From Opitutales bacterium UBA7389 (GTDB taxonomy: Bacteria > Verrucomicrobiota > Verrucomicrobiia > Opitutales > Opitutaceae), in contig DKNL01000196.1 in assembly GCA_002474325.1 (NCBI GenBank), positions 1-8,557 of the forward strand: DNA of 8,557 nucleotides, read 5' to 3'. Both the position numbers and the translations under genes were made by a program. Below the pieces are notes generated by a model that was not told the origin of the DNA, did no database searches, and saw nothing but the letters and a program-made list of their open reading frames with translations. Shown piece by piece: positions 1-6,398 of the stretch (positions within the stretch are counted from its first letter, which is position 1; each line of letters starts with the position of its first letter).

Positions 1-1179
1 CGCAACGATCCCGGAGGTGGTGATCATGGAGACCGTGCCGGATCCTTGCGCTACCTTCAGTATTGCGGCCACGAGCCAAGCGAGAATGATAAGAGAGAAT
101 CCACTCCCTTCGGAAATCGCCGAGATCGCATCCCCCACCCCTGCATGTCGAATCATGGCTCCGAAAGCACCACCGGCCGAAGTTATCAAAATGATCGTGC
201 CGGCTGTACCGAGAGGTCCTTCCATCGCGTTTCCCAAATGCTTGACACTGAAGCGGCGTTGCTTGGCTAGAAGGTATAGAGCGATAACCGTGCCGATGAA
301 CATAGCTACATTCTTGTTTCCAAGAATCTCGATAACCCGGTAGAATGCCCCTTCGGTAGTCCAGATCGCCAGAAAAGAAGCGAATGCGATAAGGATAACT
401 GGAAGCACCACAGGTAGCATGGACATGAAGAAAGGCGGCAAGTCCTTGTCGTCTTTAGCCACAATGGCTTCGATATCGGCGATCTTAATACCCGGACTTT
501 CTCGAACAGTGATCGGCATGCGTTTATCGATCCATTTGCCGTAGTAAAGTCCAGAAATTGCTGGAATGATACCGAGTGCGAAACCAGCCACAATTGTAAA
601 CCCGAGATTTAGGTCCAAGGCTTCCACCATCACCAGTGGACCAGGGGTGGGTGGAACCAGTCCATGGGTAATGGCGCCTCCACTACAAGTAGCCATTACA
701 AAATAGAGATAATGTCTGCCCAGGCGAAAAGCGAGCGCTTGAGCAAGGGGAATTAGAAGGAAGAAAACGGTGTCAAAGAAGACGGGTATACTGAGAATGA
801 AAGAACAAATGACCATCGCGACTCCAGCTCTGGATTCGCCAAGTGTACGCACCATTCCACGTACAATCCGGTCAGCAGCCCCGCTCTCCATCAAACAGAC
901 GCCGATGATCGCCGCCAACGCTATAACCCAGGCTATCTTTCCGGCGGTAGCCCCGAATTCTGTCATGGTTAGGCCGATCGCGGTCACAATCTGGTTGCCT
1001 CCTTCGGCTCCCGGCAAGGAAGTCGCCAGACCGCCTACAATTACGGAAGCCAATATTAGTGACAGAAAGGCGTGTATCCGGAAAACGGCGATGGCTAAGA
1101 CCACAAAAAGGATCCCCATCAAGAGCACGGTGAAAGGCCATAGGGCGGAATTAACAGTGGCGAAAACGGAGGGAAGCAT
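1..1179 (-). CDS. GntP-family gluconate/sugar-acid:H+ symporter (C-terminus cut by left window edge)
   Basis: Reading the minus strand from ATG at 1179 gives 393 codons without a stop to base 1. The protein is therefore incomplete; GntP permeases are usually about 440-450 residues. It is almost wholly hydrophobic, with many membrane segments. It carries family-like signatures: SIPVFFDTVFFLLIPLA at residues 130-146 and HGLVPPTPGPL at about 173-183. A charged cytoplasmic loop lies around residues 214-250, and a Gly/Ser-rich segment SAGGAFGAMIR begins at residue 334. GntP proteins import gluconate or related sugar acids (idonate, fructuronate, glycerate) by proton symport across the inner membrane; which substrate applies here cannot be read from the sequence. 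No kinase or dehydrogenase for a sugar acid is visible nearby, though the left side is cut. There is no clear Shine-Dalgarno before the ATG. The start is supported because the first membrane helix begins shortly after it. Confidence 0.9.
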   Translation of the reverse strand, partial: MLPSVFATVNSALWPFTVLLMGILFVVLAIAVFRIHAFLSLILASVIVGGLATSLPGAEGGNQIVTAIGLTMTEFGATAGKIAWVIALAAIIGVCLMESGAADRIVRGMVRTLGESRAGVAMVICSFILSIPVFFDTVFFLLIPLAQALAFRLGRHYLYFVMATCSGGAITHGLVPPTPGPLVMVEALDLNLGFTIVAGFALGIIPAISGLYYGKWIDKRMPITVRESPGIKIADIEAIVAKDDKDLPPFFMSMLPVVLPVILIAFASFLAIWTTEGAFYRVIEILGNKNVAMFIGTVIALYLLAKQRRFSVKHLGNAMEGPLGTAGTIILITSAGGAFGAMIRHAGVGDAISAISEGSGFSLIILAWLVAAILKVAQGSGTVSMITTSGIVA

Positions 1180-1209
1180 AGGTAACTAGGCCAAGGTTCG
1201 AGTTGAGAG

Positions 1210-1227
1210 CTCCTCGACTACGAGGAG
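1210..1227 (-). promoter_or_regulatory. Perfect hairpin in the putative 5' leader of the GntP permease gene
   Basis: CTCCTCG (1210-1216) and CGAGGAG (1221-1227) form a perfect 7-bp stem around a 4-base loop. It ends about 31 bases upstream of the permease ATG on the minus strand. No T-run follows on either strand, so it is not a standard terminator. It could be an mRNA leader structure or a protein-binding site. Its role is inferred from position only. Confidence 0.35.
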
Positions 1228-1248
1228 GAATCGTGTAGCGAAACATGC

Positions 1249-1271
1249 TGATAGTGATGATCTTCCTATCA
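1249..1271. promoter_or_regulatory. Candidate operator dyad upstream of the GntP permease gene
   Basis: TGATAG (1249-1254) and CTATCA (1266-1271) are perfect inverted repeats separated by 11 bases, centred about 80 bases upstream of the permease start. The arm size and the spacing of about 1.5 helix turns between arm centres would suit a dimeric repressor or activator. No regulator gene is present in the window, so the cognate protein is unknown. A 6+6 dyad can also arise by chance in 750 bases. Confidence 0.25.
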
Positions 1272-1854
1272 ACAAAAAACGAAAGGAGTCTTTGCTCTCG
1301 TCCACACTGAATCGATTTGTCAAGTTTGGTAGCAGCCGACTTCCTATTAGCCACTCGGAGATTGAGCCGCCACACTTAGAAAACTCGCAGATTAACCTTT
1401 TAGGGTGAGCTTTCTCAGTTTTAGCCAGTCAACCGCAGGCATTTTCCTGCATGTTTCAGGCAGAGTCTGATATTGTAGCTCCTCCTAGGCGAGTTAGTCG
1501 TTAACATGGCTATTTGAGAACTTTGGAGGCGATCAATCAATTCTATTCGCCCTCATTATCAGCAAGATCCTCGCTAGCTGTCGGGGTCCTACGCCTTGGA
1601 AGGTACCCCAGTAATAGTGAGTCAGGCAAGGAATCTCAAGAGGGTCGCGGGGGATCATTTTCAAATAGCACTGGACTTCGGAATTCTCGTTCTAGCATGG
1701 ACCAAAGATGCGATCCAAGTCGAGAAATCCTCTTCCCAAAGGCTATTCCGAAAGCAAAAAGCCGCCCGAGTACTCCCTTACCCCATATCCTTTACGTGAG
1801 CCGTTAAAACGTACGGAGCAAGAGCGCTGTCCGTTTGTAGCAGATTCTCTAGCA

Positions 1855-1871
1855 GGGCAATGTTTTTGCCC
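1855..1871 (-). terminator. Hairpin downstream of the SGNH hydrolase gene, possible terminator
   Basis: GGGCAA (1855-1860) and TTGCCC (1866-1871) form a perfect 6-bp stem with a 5-base loop, about 60 bases past the hydrolase stop codon in its direction of transcription. No U-tract follows the stem, so intrinsic termination is doubtful. It may instead be a 3' end stabilising structure. Confidence 0.25.
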
Positions 1872-1932
1872 GTGTCCAAGCATTTCCCAAATTATTCAAC
1901 GCTGTTAGCTGAGCATAAAACAAACTGATACC

Positions 1933-2661
1933 TTAATCACCTGAAAGTGCCTTCTCAAGCACCGGTCGGATTATGCTCGCCCACAATGCGTTTCCTTCGT
2001 CGCTCAAATGAAGCCCATCTTCTGCAAAAAGGGATTCGTTTGGAGGCATTCCAGTAGTTAGCATTGGGGTAGCGATGTCCGCGTAATAGAGGTGGCGACT
2101 CTTTTGGCTGCGGACATAAATCAATTGGTTCACTAAGTGCATTAAGGGCCAGAGCTGGGCCCTTTTTATACTGGGCTTAATGGGTATGTAGACGATCTTT
2201 GTTTCTGGCAGCTTCTCCCGAACCAAGGAGTTGAAGGTCTGAAAATCGTTGAAAACCTGCTCGACCGTTTTACCCGCGGAGATGTCATTATCACCCTCGT
2301 AGAATACGATCACACTCGGTTCATAAGGTGTGACAATTCTATCGAAAAAATAAATGCAGTCCGAAGTTTGTGAGCCACCGAAACCTCGGTTAATCGAATC
2401 GATGCCCTCAAACGCAGCAGCCGTGTCCCAGCGGCGAATGGATGAGCTTCCCAGAAATAGCACCTTCCCTTTGCCAGGCATAGCCTTGCCATCGGCTGCT
2501 TCGAAAGACTCGATCGCTTTATCGAATCGGTTAGAATCGACTATGACTTGGCCAAGAGCTGGTAAGGTGGCGGAAAGAGCTCCCGCTAGGAATATTAGGT
2601 GAAGCGTTCTCAAAGGGACGAGTAAAGGCGTTATTTTCCCACTTAAATAGTTAGCACCCAT
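1933..2661 (-). CDS. Exported SGNH/GDSL-family hydrolase (esterase/lipase-like)
   Basis: The 242-residue protein has the conserved blocks of SGNH hydrolases. Block I is FLGSSSIRRW (residues 69-78), with the probable nucleophile Ser73. The Gly block is NRGFGGSQ (91-98). Block III is YEGDNDI, giving Gly123 and Asn125 for the oxyanion hole. Block V is DGLHLSDEG, giving Asp215 and His218 of the catalytic triad. The N-terminus has basic residues followed by a hydrophobic stretch ending ALG-Q near residue 37, typical of a signal peptide, so the enzyme probably acts in the periplasm or outside the cell. Family members remove acyl or acetyl groups from lipids, glycans or small esters; the substrate here is not determined. 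The called ATG gives a long n-region; a TTG at 2613 would give a more compact signal peptide, but neither start has a clear Shine-Dalgarno. It is divergent from the EEP-fold lipoprotein gene, which is also predicted to be exported. Confidence 0.88.
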   Translation of the reverse strand: MGANYLSGKITPLLVPLRTLHLIFLAGALSATLPALGQVIVDSNRFDKAIESFEAADGKAMPGKGKVLFLGSSSIRRWDTAAAFEGIDSINRGFGGSQTSDCIYFFDRIVTPYEPSVIVFYEGDNDISAGKTVEQVFNDFQTFNSLVREKLPETKIVYIPIKPSIKRAQLWPLMHLVNQLIYVRSQKSRHLYYADIATPMLTTGMPPNESLFAEDGLHLSDEGNALWASIIRPVLEKALSGD

Positions 2662-2704
2662 AAATTTGTAGGATGTGGCCCGAGCATGTCGACGATTTAA
2701 TCAT

Positions 2705-2713
2705 TGGTATAAT
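2705..2713 (+). promoter_or_regulatory. Extended -10 promoter for the EEP-family lipoprotein gene
   Basis: TGGTATAAT fits the extended -10 form: TG, one base, then a perfect TATAAT at 2708-2713. No good TTGACA-like -35 lies 16-18 bases upstream, which is usual for extended -10 promoters. Transcription would start near 2720, leaving a leader of about 60 bases to the earliest possible start and about 118 to the preferred ATG at 2838. Confidence 0.5.
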
Positions 2714-2837
2714 GAATCAAAAATTATCAGTTCCAGACGATCGCCATTCCCAATTTCTCTTAGATTGGTAGCGAGACTTGCTATCCATGCAAAGTCGATT
2801 TAGTCAAATTTCTCGAACAACCATACAACCTGCTGGA

Positions 2838-3698
2838 ATGCCGAGCCCACGAAACCTTTTAATCATAGCGAATCTCTTAATTGTTCTGGCAGGCTGCAAA
2901 ACTGTGGAAAATCATCGATTAGAAATCGATGTTATGTCATTCAACATCCGACACGGTTTAGCAAAGGATGGCGAAAATCATTGGGACAATCGCTACCATC
3001 TCGTTTTCGAGATAATCAAAACCCATACGCCCGCAATCGTGGGATTGCAGGAAGCCCTCGAGTTTCAGCTAGAGCAAATTCTGGAGGAGATACCGTCCTA
3101 TGCTTCGGTTGGAATTGCTCGAGAGGTGGACGGTACTGGTGAATACACTGCTATTCTTTACCCTACAGAGCATTTCGAATTGCTAGAACACGATACTTTT
3201 TGGCTATCAGACACGCCAGAGAAAGCCTCCTCATCCTGGGGGAACACCTTATTCCGCATCTGTACCTGGGCCCTGTTTCGAGCCAAGGAGATCGATAAGG
3301 AATTCTACGTTTACAATACCCATTTCGATCACCGATCCGAAGAATCGCGCAAGAGCAGTGCCCGTTTCGTGGCGGAGCATATCGCTAGTCGGAAACGTTC
3401 AAAGGCCCCCTTTCTGTTACTGGGAGACCTCAATGCAGGCGAGGACACCACGCCCATCAAGATCCTATCTGCCCAAACAGGTAAAGCCCAACTTGTGGAT
3501 ACATTTCGGGCGATCAACCCAGATGCAAGCGAAGTGGGGACTTTTGGTGCCTGGATCGGAAAAACCGATGGAGAAAAAATCGACTATGTATTCGCCGATT
3601 CAAGTATGGAAATACTCGACGCCGCTATCGTGCGAGATAACGTGAACGGGCAATACCCCTCCGATCACTATCCGGTAACGGCTCGAATCAGATTCTAG
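2838..3698 (+). CDS. Endonuclease/exonuclease/phosphatase (EEP) fold protein, predicted lipoprotein
   Basis: From ATG 2838 the product is 286 residues. It has the motif set of the EEP (DNase I/exonuclease III/sphingomyelinase) fold: MSFNIRHG with the metal-site Asn (residue 36), GLQEAL with the metal-binding Glu (72), NTHFDH with a catalytic His (162), GDLNA with Asp197 and Asn199, a KIDYVF strand (Asp249), and SDHYPV with the Asp276-His277 catalytic pair. All key residues are present, so it should be an active Mg2+-dependent phosphodiesterase or phosphatase. Its substrate (nucleic acid, phospholipid or sugar phosphate) is unknown. The N-terminus is a short lipoprotein signal ending in lipobox LAGC, with Cys20 as the acylated residue, so it probably sits in the envelope facing out of the cytoplasm. 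In-frame starts at TTG 2778 and ATG 2787 would lengthen the n-region by 20 or 17 residues; 2838 was chosen because it gives a normal-length lipoprotein signal. It converges with glgP. Confidence 0.88.
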   Translation: MPSPRNLLIIANLLIVLAGCKTVENHRLEIDVMSFNIRHGLAKDGENHWDNRYHLVFEIIKTHTPAIVGLQEALEFQLEQILEEIPSYASVGIAREVDGTGEYTAILYPTEHFELLEHDTFWLSDTPEKASSSWGNTLFRICTWALFRAKEIDKEFYVYNTHFDHRSEESRKSSARFVAEHIASRKRSKAPFLLLGDLNAGEDTTPIKILSAQTGKAQLVDTFRAINPDASEVGTFGAWIGKTDGEKIDYVFADSSMEILDAAIVRDNVNGQYPSDHYPVTARIRF

Positions 3699-3745
3699 TG
3701 GGTATCAGTTTGGGAGAACTAGATAGCGGCCAAAATCCCGAATCC

Positions 3746-6241
3746 CTACTTTACTCGAACAGCTTTGAGCTTCCAAATTTCCTTGGCGTATTCGCTGATG
3801 GTTCGATCGGAAGAGAACTTGCCTACGCGCGCCGTATTCAAAATGGCCATCCGGGCCCATCTTGTCTTGTCGCGAAAAGCTTCGTCCACCCGCTCCTGAC
3901 ACTCACAGTAAGCTTCGAAATCGGCTAAAGCCTTGTAGGGGTCGCCTCCGTCTAATAAGCTATCCCGTAGCGGTTTCAAAGCTCCAGGTTCGCCATAGGA
4001 AAAATAGTTGGAGCCCAACCAATCAATTACCGTCCTGAGACTTTCGTTGCCATAGTAATACTCTTTCGGATTATAGCCATTAGCGTCTAACTCGGCTACT
4101 TCCTCGACCCCCATTCCGAAAATAAAAATGTTATCGTCACCCACTTCTTCTTTAATCTCTATATTGGCTCCATCCAAGGTGCCAATTGTAAGCGATCCGT
4201 TGAGAGCCAATTTCATATTTCCAGTCCCAGAAGCCTCTTTTCCAGCGGTCGATATTTGCTCTGAAAGATCGGAAGCGGGAATGATCCTGGCAGCCAATGA
4301 AACGCTATAGTTAGGAAGGAAAACGATCTTTAGCTTTCCTTTAATACGTTCATCATTGTTGATGACTTCTCCGACCGCGTTTATCGCCTTTATGATTGTT
4401 TTCGCTAGATGGTATCCGGGAGCAGCTTTGGCGCCGAAAATGAATACGCGAGGAGCGATTTCCATGGTTGGATAATGGAGAAGACTCCGATACAAATGGA
4501 GTATATGAAGCAGGTTCAAGTGCTGACGCTTGTACTCGTGCAATCGCTTGATCTGCACGTCGAATAGAGCCTTTGGATCTACTTCGAGCCCGCACTCTCG
4601 CTTGATAATCTTCGCGAGCGCCTGTTTGTTAGCGTATTTGACATTCATATACGCTTTCTGGAAAGCCTTGTCGTCGGCAAACTTTTCCAGCTTTTTCAGT
4701 TCATCCAGATTCTTGGCCCAACCTTCGCCAATTTTCGAGCTGATCAGGGCCGACAAGTCCCGATTGCAAGCCAAGAGCCACCGGCGCGGGGTGATGCCAT
4801 TAGTCATGTTCATGAACTTCTTAGGATAGAGTTTGTCGAACATGGGGAACAGCCGCGTCTTGAGCAACTCCGAGTGAATCGCCGCAACTCCATTTACCGT
4901 GTGACTCGCTACTACAGCCAAATGCGCCATGCGTACCATTTTTGGATGACACTCTTCGATAATCGACAGCTCGCGCTTCGCTCGATTGTCATCTGGCCAT
5001 TTCTCCTCAACCACTTCCATAAAGCGGCTGTTGATTTCGTAGATGATACTCAAGTGACGAGGTAGGACTTTTTCGAAAAGCGGCACGCTCCATCTCTCCA
5101 AAGCTTCGGGAAGCAACGTATGGTTTGTGTAAGCGAATGTACGGGTAATCAAACTCCAAGCGTAACTCCAATCCAGCGACTCTTCGTCCACGAGTATCCG
5201 CATTAACTCGATAACTGCGACCGCTGGATGCGTATCGTTCAGCTGAATTGCTACCTTTGTGGGAAAATCTTCCCAATCATCGAAGGATGCACGGAAGCGG
5301 CGAATGATGTCGTGCAGCGAGCAAGTAACGAAGAAGTATTGCTGAACAAGCCGGAGCTCCTTCCCGTTTTCGGTCTTGTCGTTTGGATAAAGCACTTTGG
5401 AGATCGTTTCTCCTATAGCTTTCTCCCGAACCGCTTCAACGTAGCCGCCACGGTTAAACTCATCCAAATCAAAATCCTCTGAAGCTCTTGACGACCACAG
5501 TCTAAGGAAGTTAACTGTACCCGTATCGTATCCAGCAATCGGGATATCGTAGGGGACGCCCTCAATTTCCTTTGTATCCACCCATTCCTCACGAGAGTCT
5601 CCATTACGATCGAATACTTGTTCCACCCGGCCGTATATCTTAATTACCTGCGTATACTCCGGTCGAACGATTTCCCAAGGCGTCCCAAACTTCCTCCAAT
5701 TGTCAGGATGTTCGATTTGGTGGCCGTTTACGAACTCCTGTTTAAAAAGCCCAAATTCATAATAGATACCGTAACCAACAGCAGGCAGGTCCATGGTCGC
5801 TAATGAATCCAGAAAGCAAGCGGCTAAGCGACCCAAGCCACCATTCCCCAAGCCCATATCGACTTCTTCCTCGATGATCTCATCCCAATCCAAACCCAGA
5901 GATTCAATGGCTTCCCGAGCTTCATCATAGACACCAACGTTACGCATGTTGTTGATCAACATGCGTCCCATTAAGTACTCCATCGACAAGTAGTAAACGC
6001 GACGAGTCTTCGTCGTAAAGTGTGTCGCCTGGGTCTTGATCATATCAGTGACCAGCCGGTCGCGGACCGCCAAGGACAGGCAATGCCACCAGTCATGTAT
6101 GGTGGCTTGCGATGGATCATGAGCGAGCGTTAGTTTAAGATGCTCTAGGATCGCCACCTTCATCGATTGTTCAGTGTCTGTCTTTGCCTTCTTGGTCTGC
6201 CGCTTTGTCGCAGCTTTCTTCTTCAGAGTCGTGGTCATCAT
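3746..6241 (-). CDS. glgP: Glycogen/starch/maltodextrin phosphorylase
   Basis: This GT35-family enzyme cleaves alpha-1,4-glucan ends with phosphate to release glucose-1-phosphate in the cytoplasm. The 831-residue length matches the family (about 800-840). The pyridoxal-phosphate site is intact: EASGTGNMKLALNGSL, with the Schiff-base lysine at residue 677, followed by GTLDGANIEI. Also present are the N-terminal RRVYYLSMEYLMGR (80-93), the glycine-rich GLGNGGLGRLAACFLDS (130-146), QLNDTHPA (333-340) and the VQIKRLHEYKRQ segment. The first residues are unusual: a Lys/Ala/Thr-rich tail at about residues 3-24 before the conserved domain; an in-frame ATG at 6163 would omit it. Two adjacent ATGs (6241, 6238) begin the frame and neither has a clear Shine-Dalgarno. 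It lies 157 bases downstream of mutL on the same strand. No other glycogen gene (glgA, B, C or X) is in the window. The physiological substrate, glycogen or maltodextrin, cannot be decided from sequence alone. Confidence 0.97.
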   Translation of the reverse strand: MMTTTLKKKAATKRQTKKAKTDTEQSMKVAILEHLKLTLAHDPSQATIHDWWHCLSLAVRDRLVTDMIKTQATHFTTKTRRVYYLSMEYLMGRMLINNMRNVGVYDEAREAIESLGLDWDEIIEEEVDMGLGNGGLGRLAACFLDSLATMDLPAVGYGIYYEFGLFKQEFVNGHQIEHPDNWRKFGTPWEIVRPEYTQVIKIYGRVEQVFDRNGDSREEWVDTKEIEGVPYDIPIAGYDTGTVNFLRLWSSRASEDFDLDEFNRGGYVEAVREKAIGETISKVLYPNDKTENGKELRLVQQYFFVTCSLHDIIRRFRASFDDWEDFPTKVAIQLNDTHPAVAVIELMRILVDEESLDWSYAWSLITRTFAYTNHTLLPEALERWSVPLFEKVLPRHLSIIYEINSRFMEVVEEKWPDDNRAKRELSIIEECHPKMVRMAHLAVVASHTVNGVAAIHSELLKTRLFPMFDKLYPKKFMNMTNGITPRRWLLACNRDLSALISSKIGEGWAKNLDELKKLEKFADDKAFQKAYMNVKYANKQALAKIIKRECGLEVDPKALFDVQIKRLHEYKRQHLNLLHILHLYRSLLHYPTMEIAPRVFIFGAKAAPGYHLAKTIIKAINAVGEVINNDERIKGKLKIVFLPNYSVSLAARIIPASDLSEQISTAGKEASGTGNMKLALNGSLTIGTLDGANIEIKEEVGDDNIFIFGMGVEEVAELDANGYNPKEYYYGNESLRTVIDWLGSNYFSYGEPGALKPLRDSLLDGGDPYKALADFEAYCECQERVDEAFRDKTRWARMAILNTARVGKFSSDRTISEYAKEIWKLKAVRVK

Positions 6242-6398
6242 GTAGTGGTTTGCAACTTGGTTAATTGCCAGTGAGCGGATAGGAATCTAACCGAGATATA
6301 CAAGCCTTTCCTGAATTCGGTGTGAAACGCTTTTCCAGACGCTGAAATTTTGGGAAATCCCTTTAAAAATGGTTGCAATAGTGGGGGTCGCGTCCCCC
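6242..6398 (-). other. mutL-glgP intergenic region, likely glgP leader
   Basis: 157 AT-rich bases lie between the mutL stop and the glgP start on the same strand. The mutL-proximal end holds a GC-rich hairpin. The rest has several AT-rich hexamers but no convincing -35/-10 pair, so a glgP promoter here is plausible but not pinned down. No small gene is seen. Confidence 0.4.
6383..6398 (-). terminator. GC-rich hairpin immediately after the mutL stop codon
   Basis: GGGGG (6383-6387) and CCCCC (6394-6398) flank a 6-base loop. On the minus strand the stem begins at the base after the mutL TGA. A T5 run occurs about 14 bases past the stem rather than next to it, so it is at best an imperfect intrinsic terminator. 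It could attenuate read-through from argH-mutL into glgP or protect the upstream mRNA. Confidence 0.35.

Larger units (their letters stand above)
1180..1932. other. Long intergenic region without a recognisable gene
   Basis: About 750 bases separate the start of the GntP permease from the stop of the SGNH hydrolase gene. It should contain the permease promoter and leader (right part of the permease side) and the hydrolase terminator. The only open frames are short and overlap each other on the plus strand, for example 1514-1807, and another open from 1578 to 1799. Neither has a ribosome-binding site, a recognised domain or a resemblance I can name. I see no transposase, tRNA or repeat array. 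It could hold a decayed gene or a small RNA, but nothing in the sequence proves either. Confidence 0.6.

Noticed and set aside
770..1189. Long plus-strand open frame opposite the permease gene
   Set aside because: The minus strand encodes a clear multi-span GntP permease across the whole stretch; the plus-strand frame has a composition typical of an antisense shadow.
1191..1230. tRNA-like GGTTCGA sequence near a stem
   Set aside because: The flanking bases do not form a T-arm, and no acceptor, D or anticodon stem can be built around it.
1151..1375. Minus-strand 74-codon frame overlapping the start of the permease gene
   Set aside because: It overlaps the permease in another frame, has no domain resemblance, and covers the dyads thought to be regulatory.
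1435..1450. GCAGG/CCTGC 5-bp stem with a 6-base loop
   Set aside because: Short stem with no T-run and no adjacent gene end; it is compatible with chance.
1578..1799. Plus-strand open frames in the large gap, possible small gene or transposase remnant
   Set aside because: Two frames overlap, neither has a ribosome-binding site or a motif I recognise, and no inverted repeats or target duplications flank them.
3694..3723. TCTAGT/ACTAGA inverted repeat between the converging EEP and glgP genes, as a bidirectional terminator
   Set aside because: Only a 6-bp AT-rich stem with an 18-base loop and no T-tract on either side.
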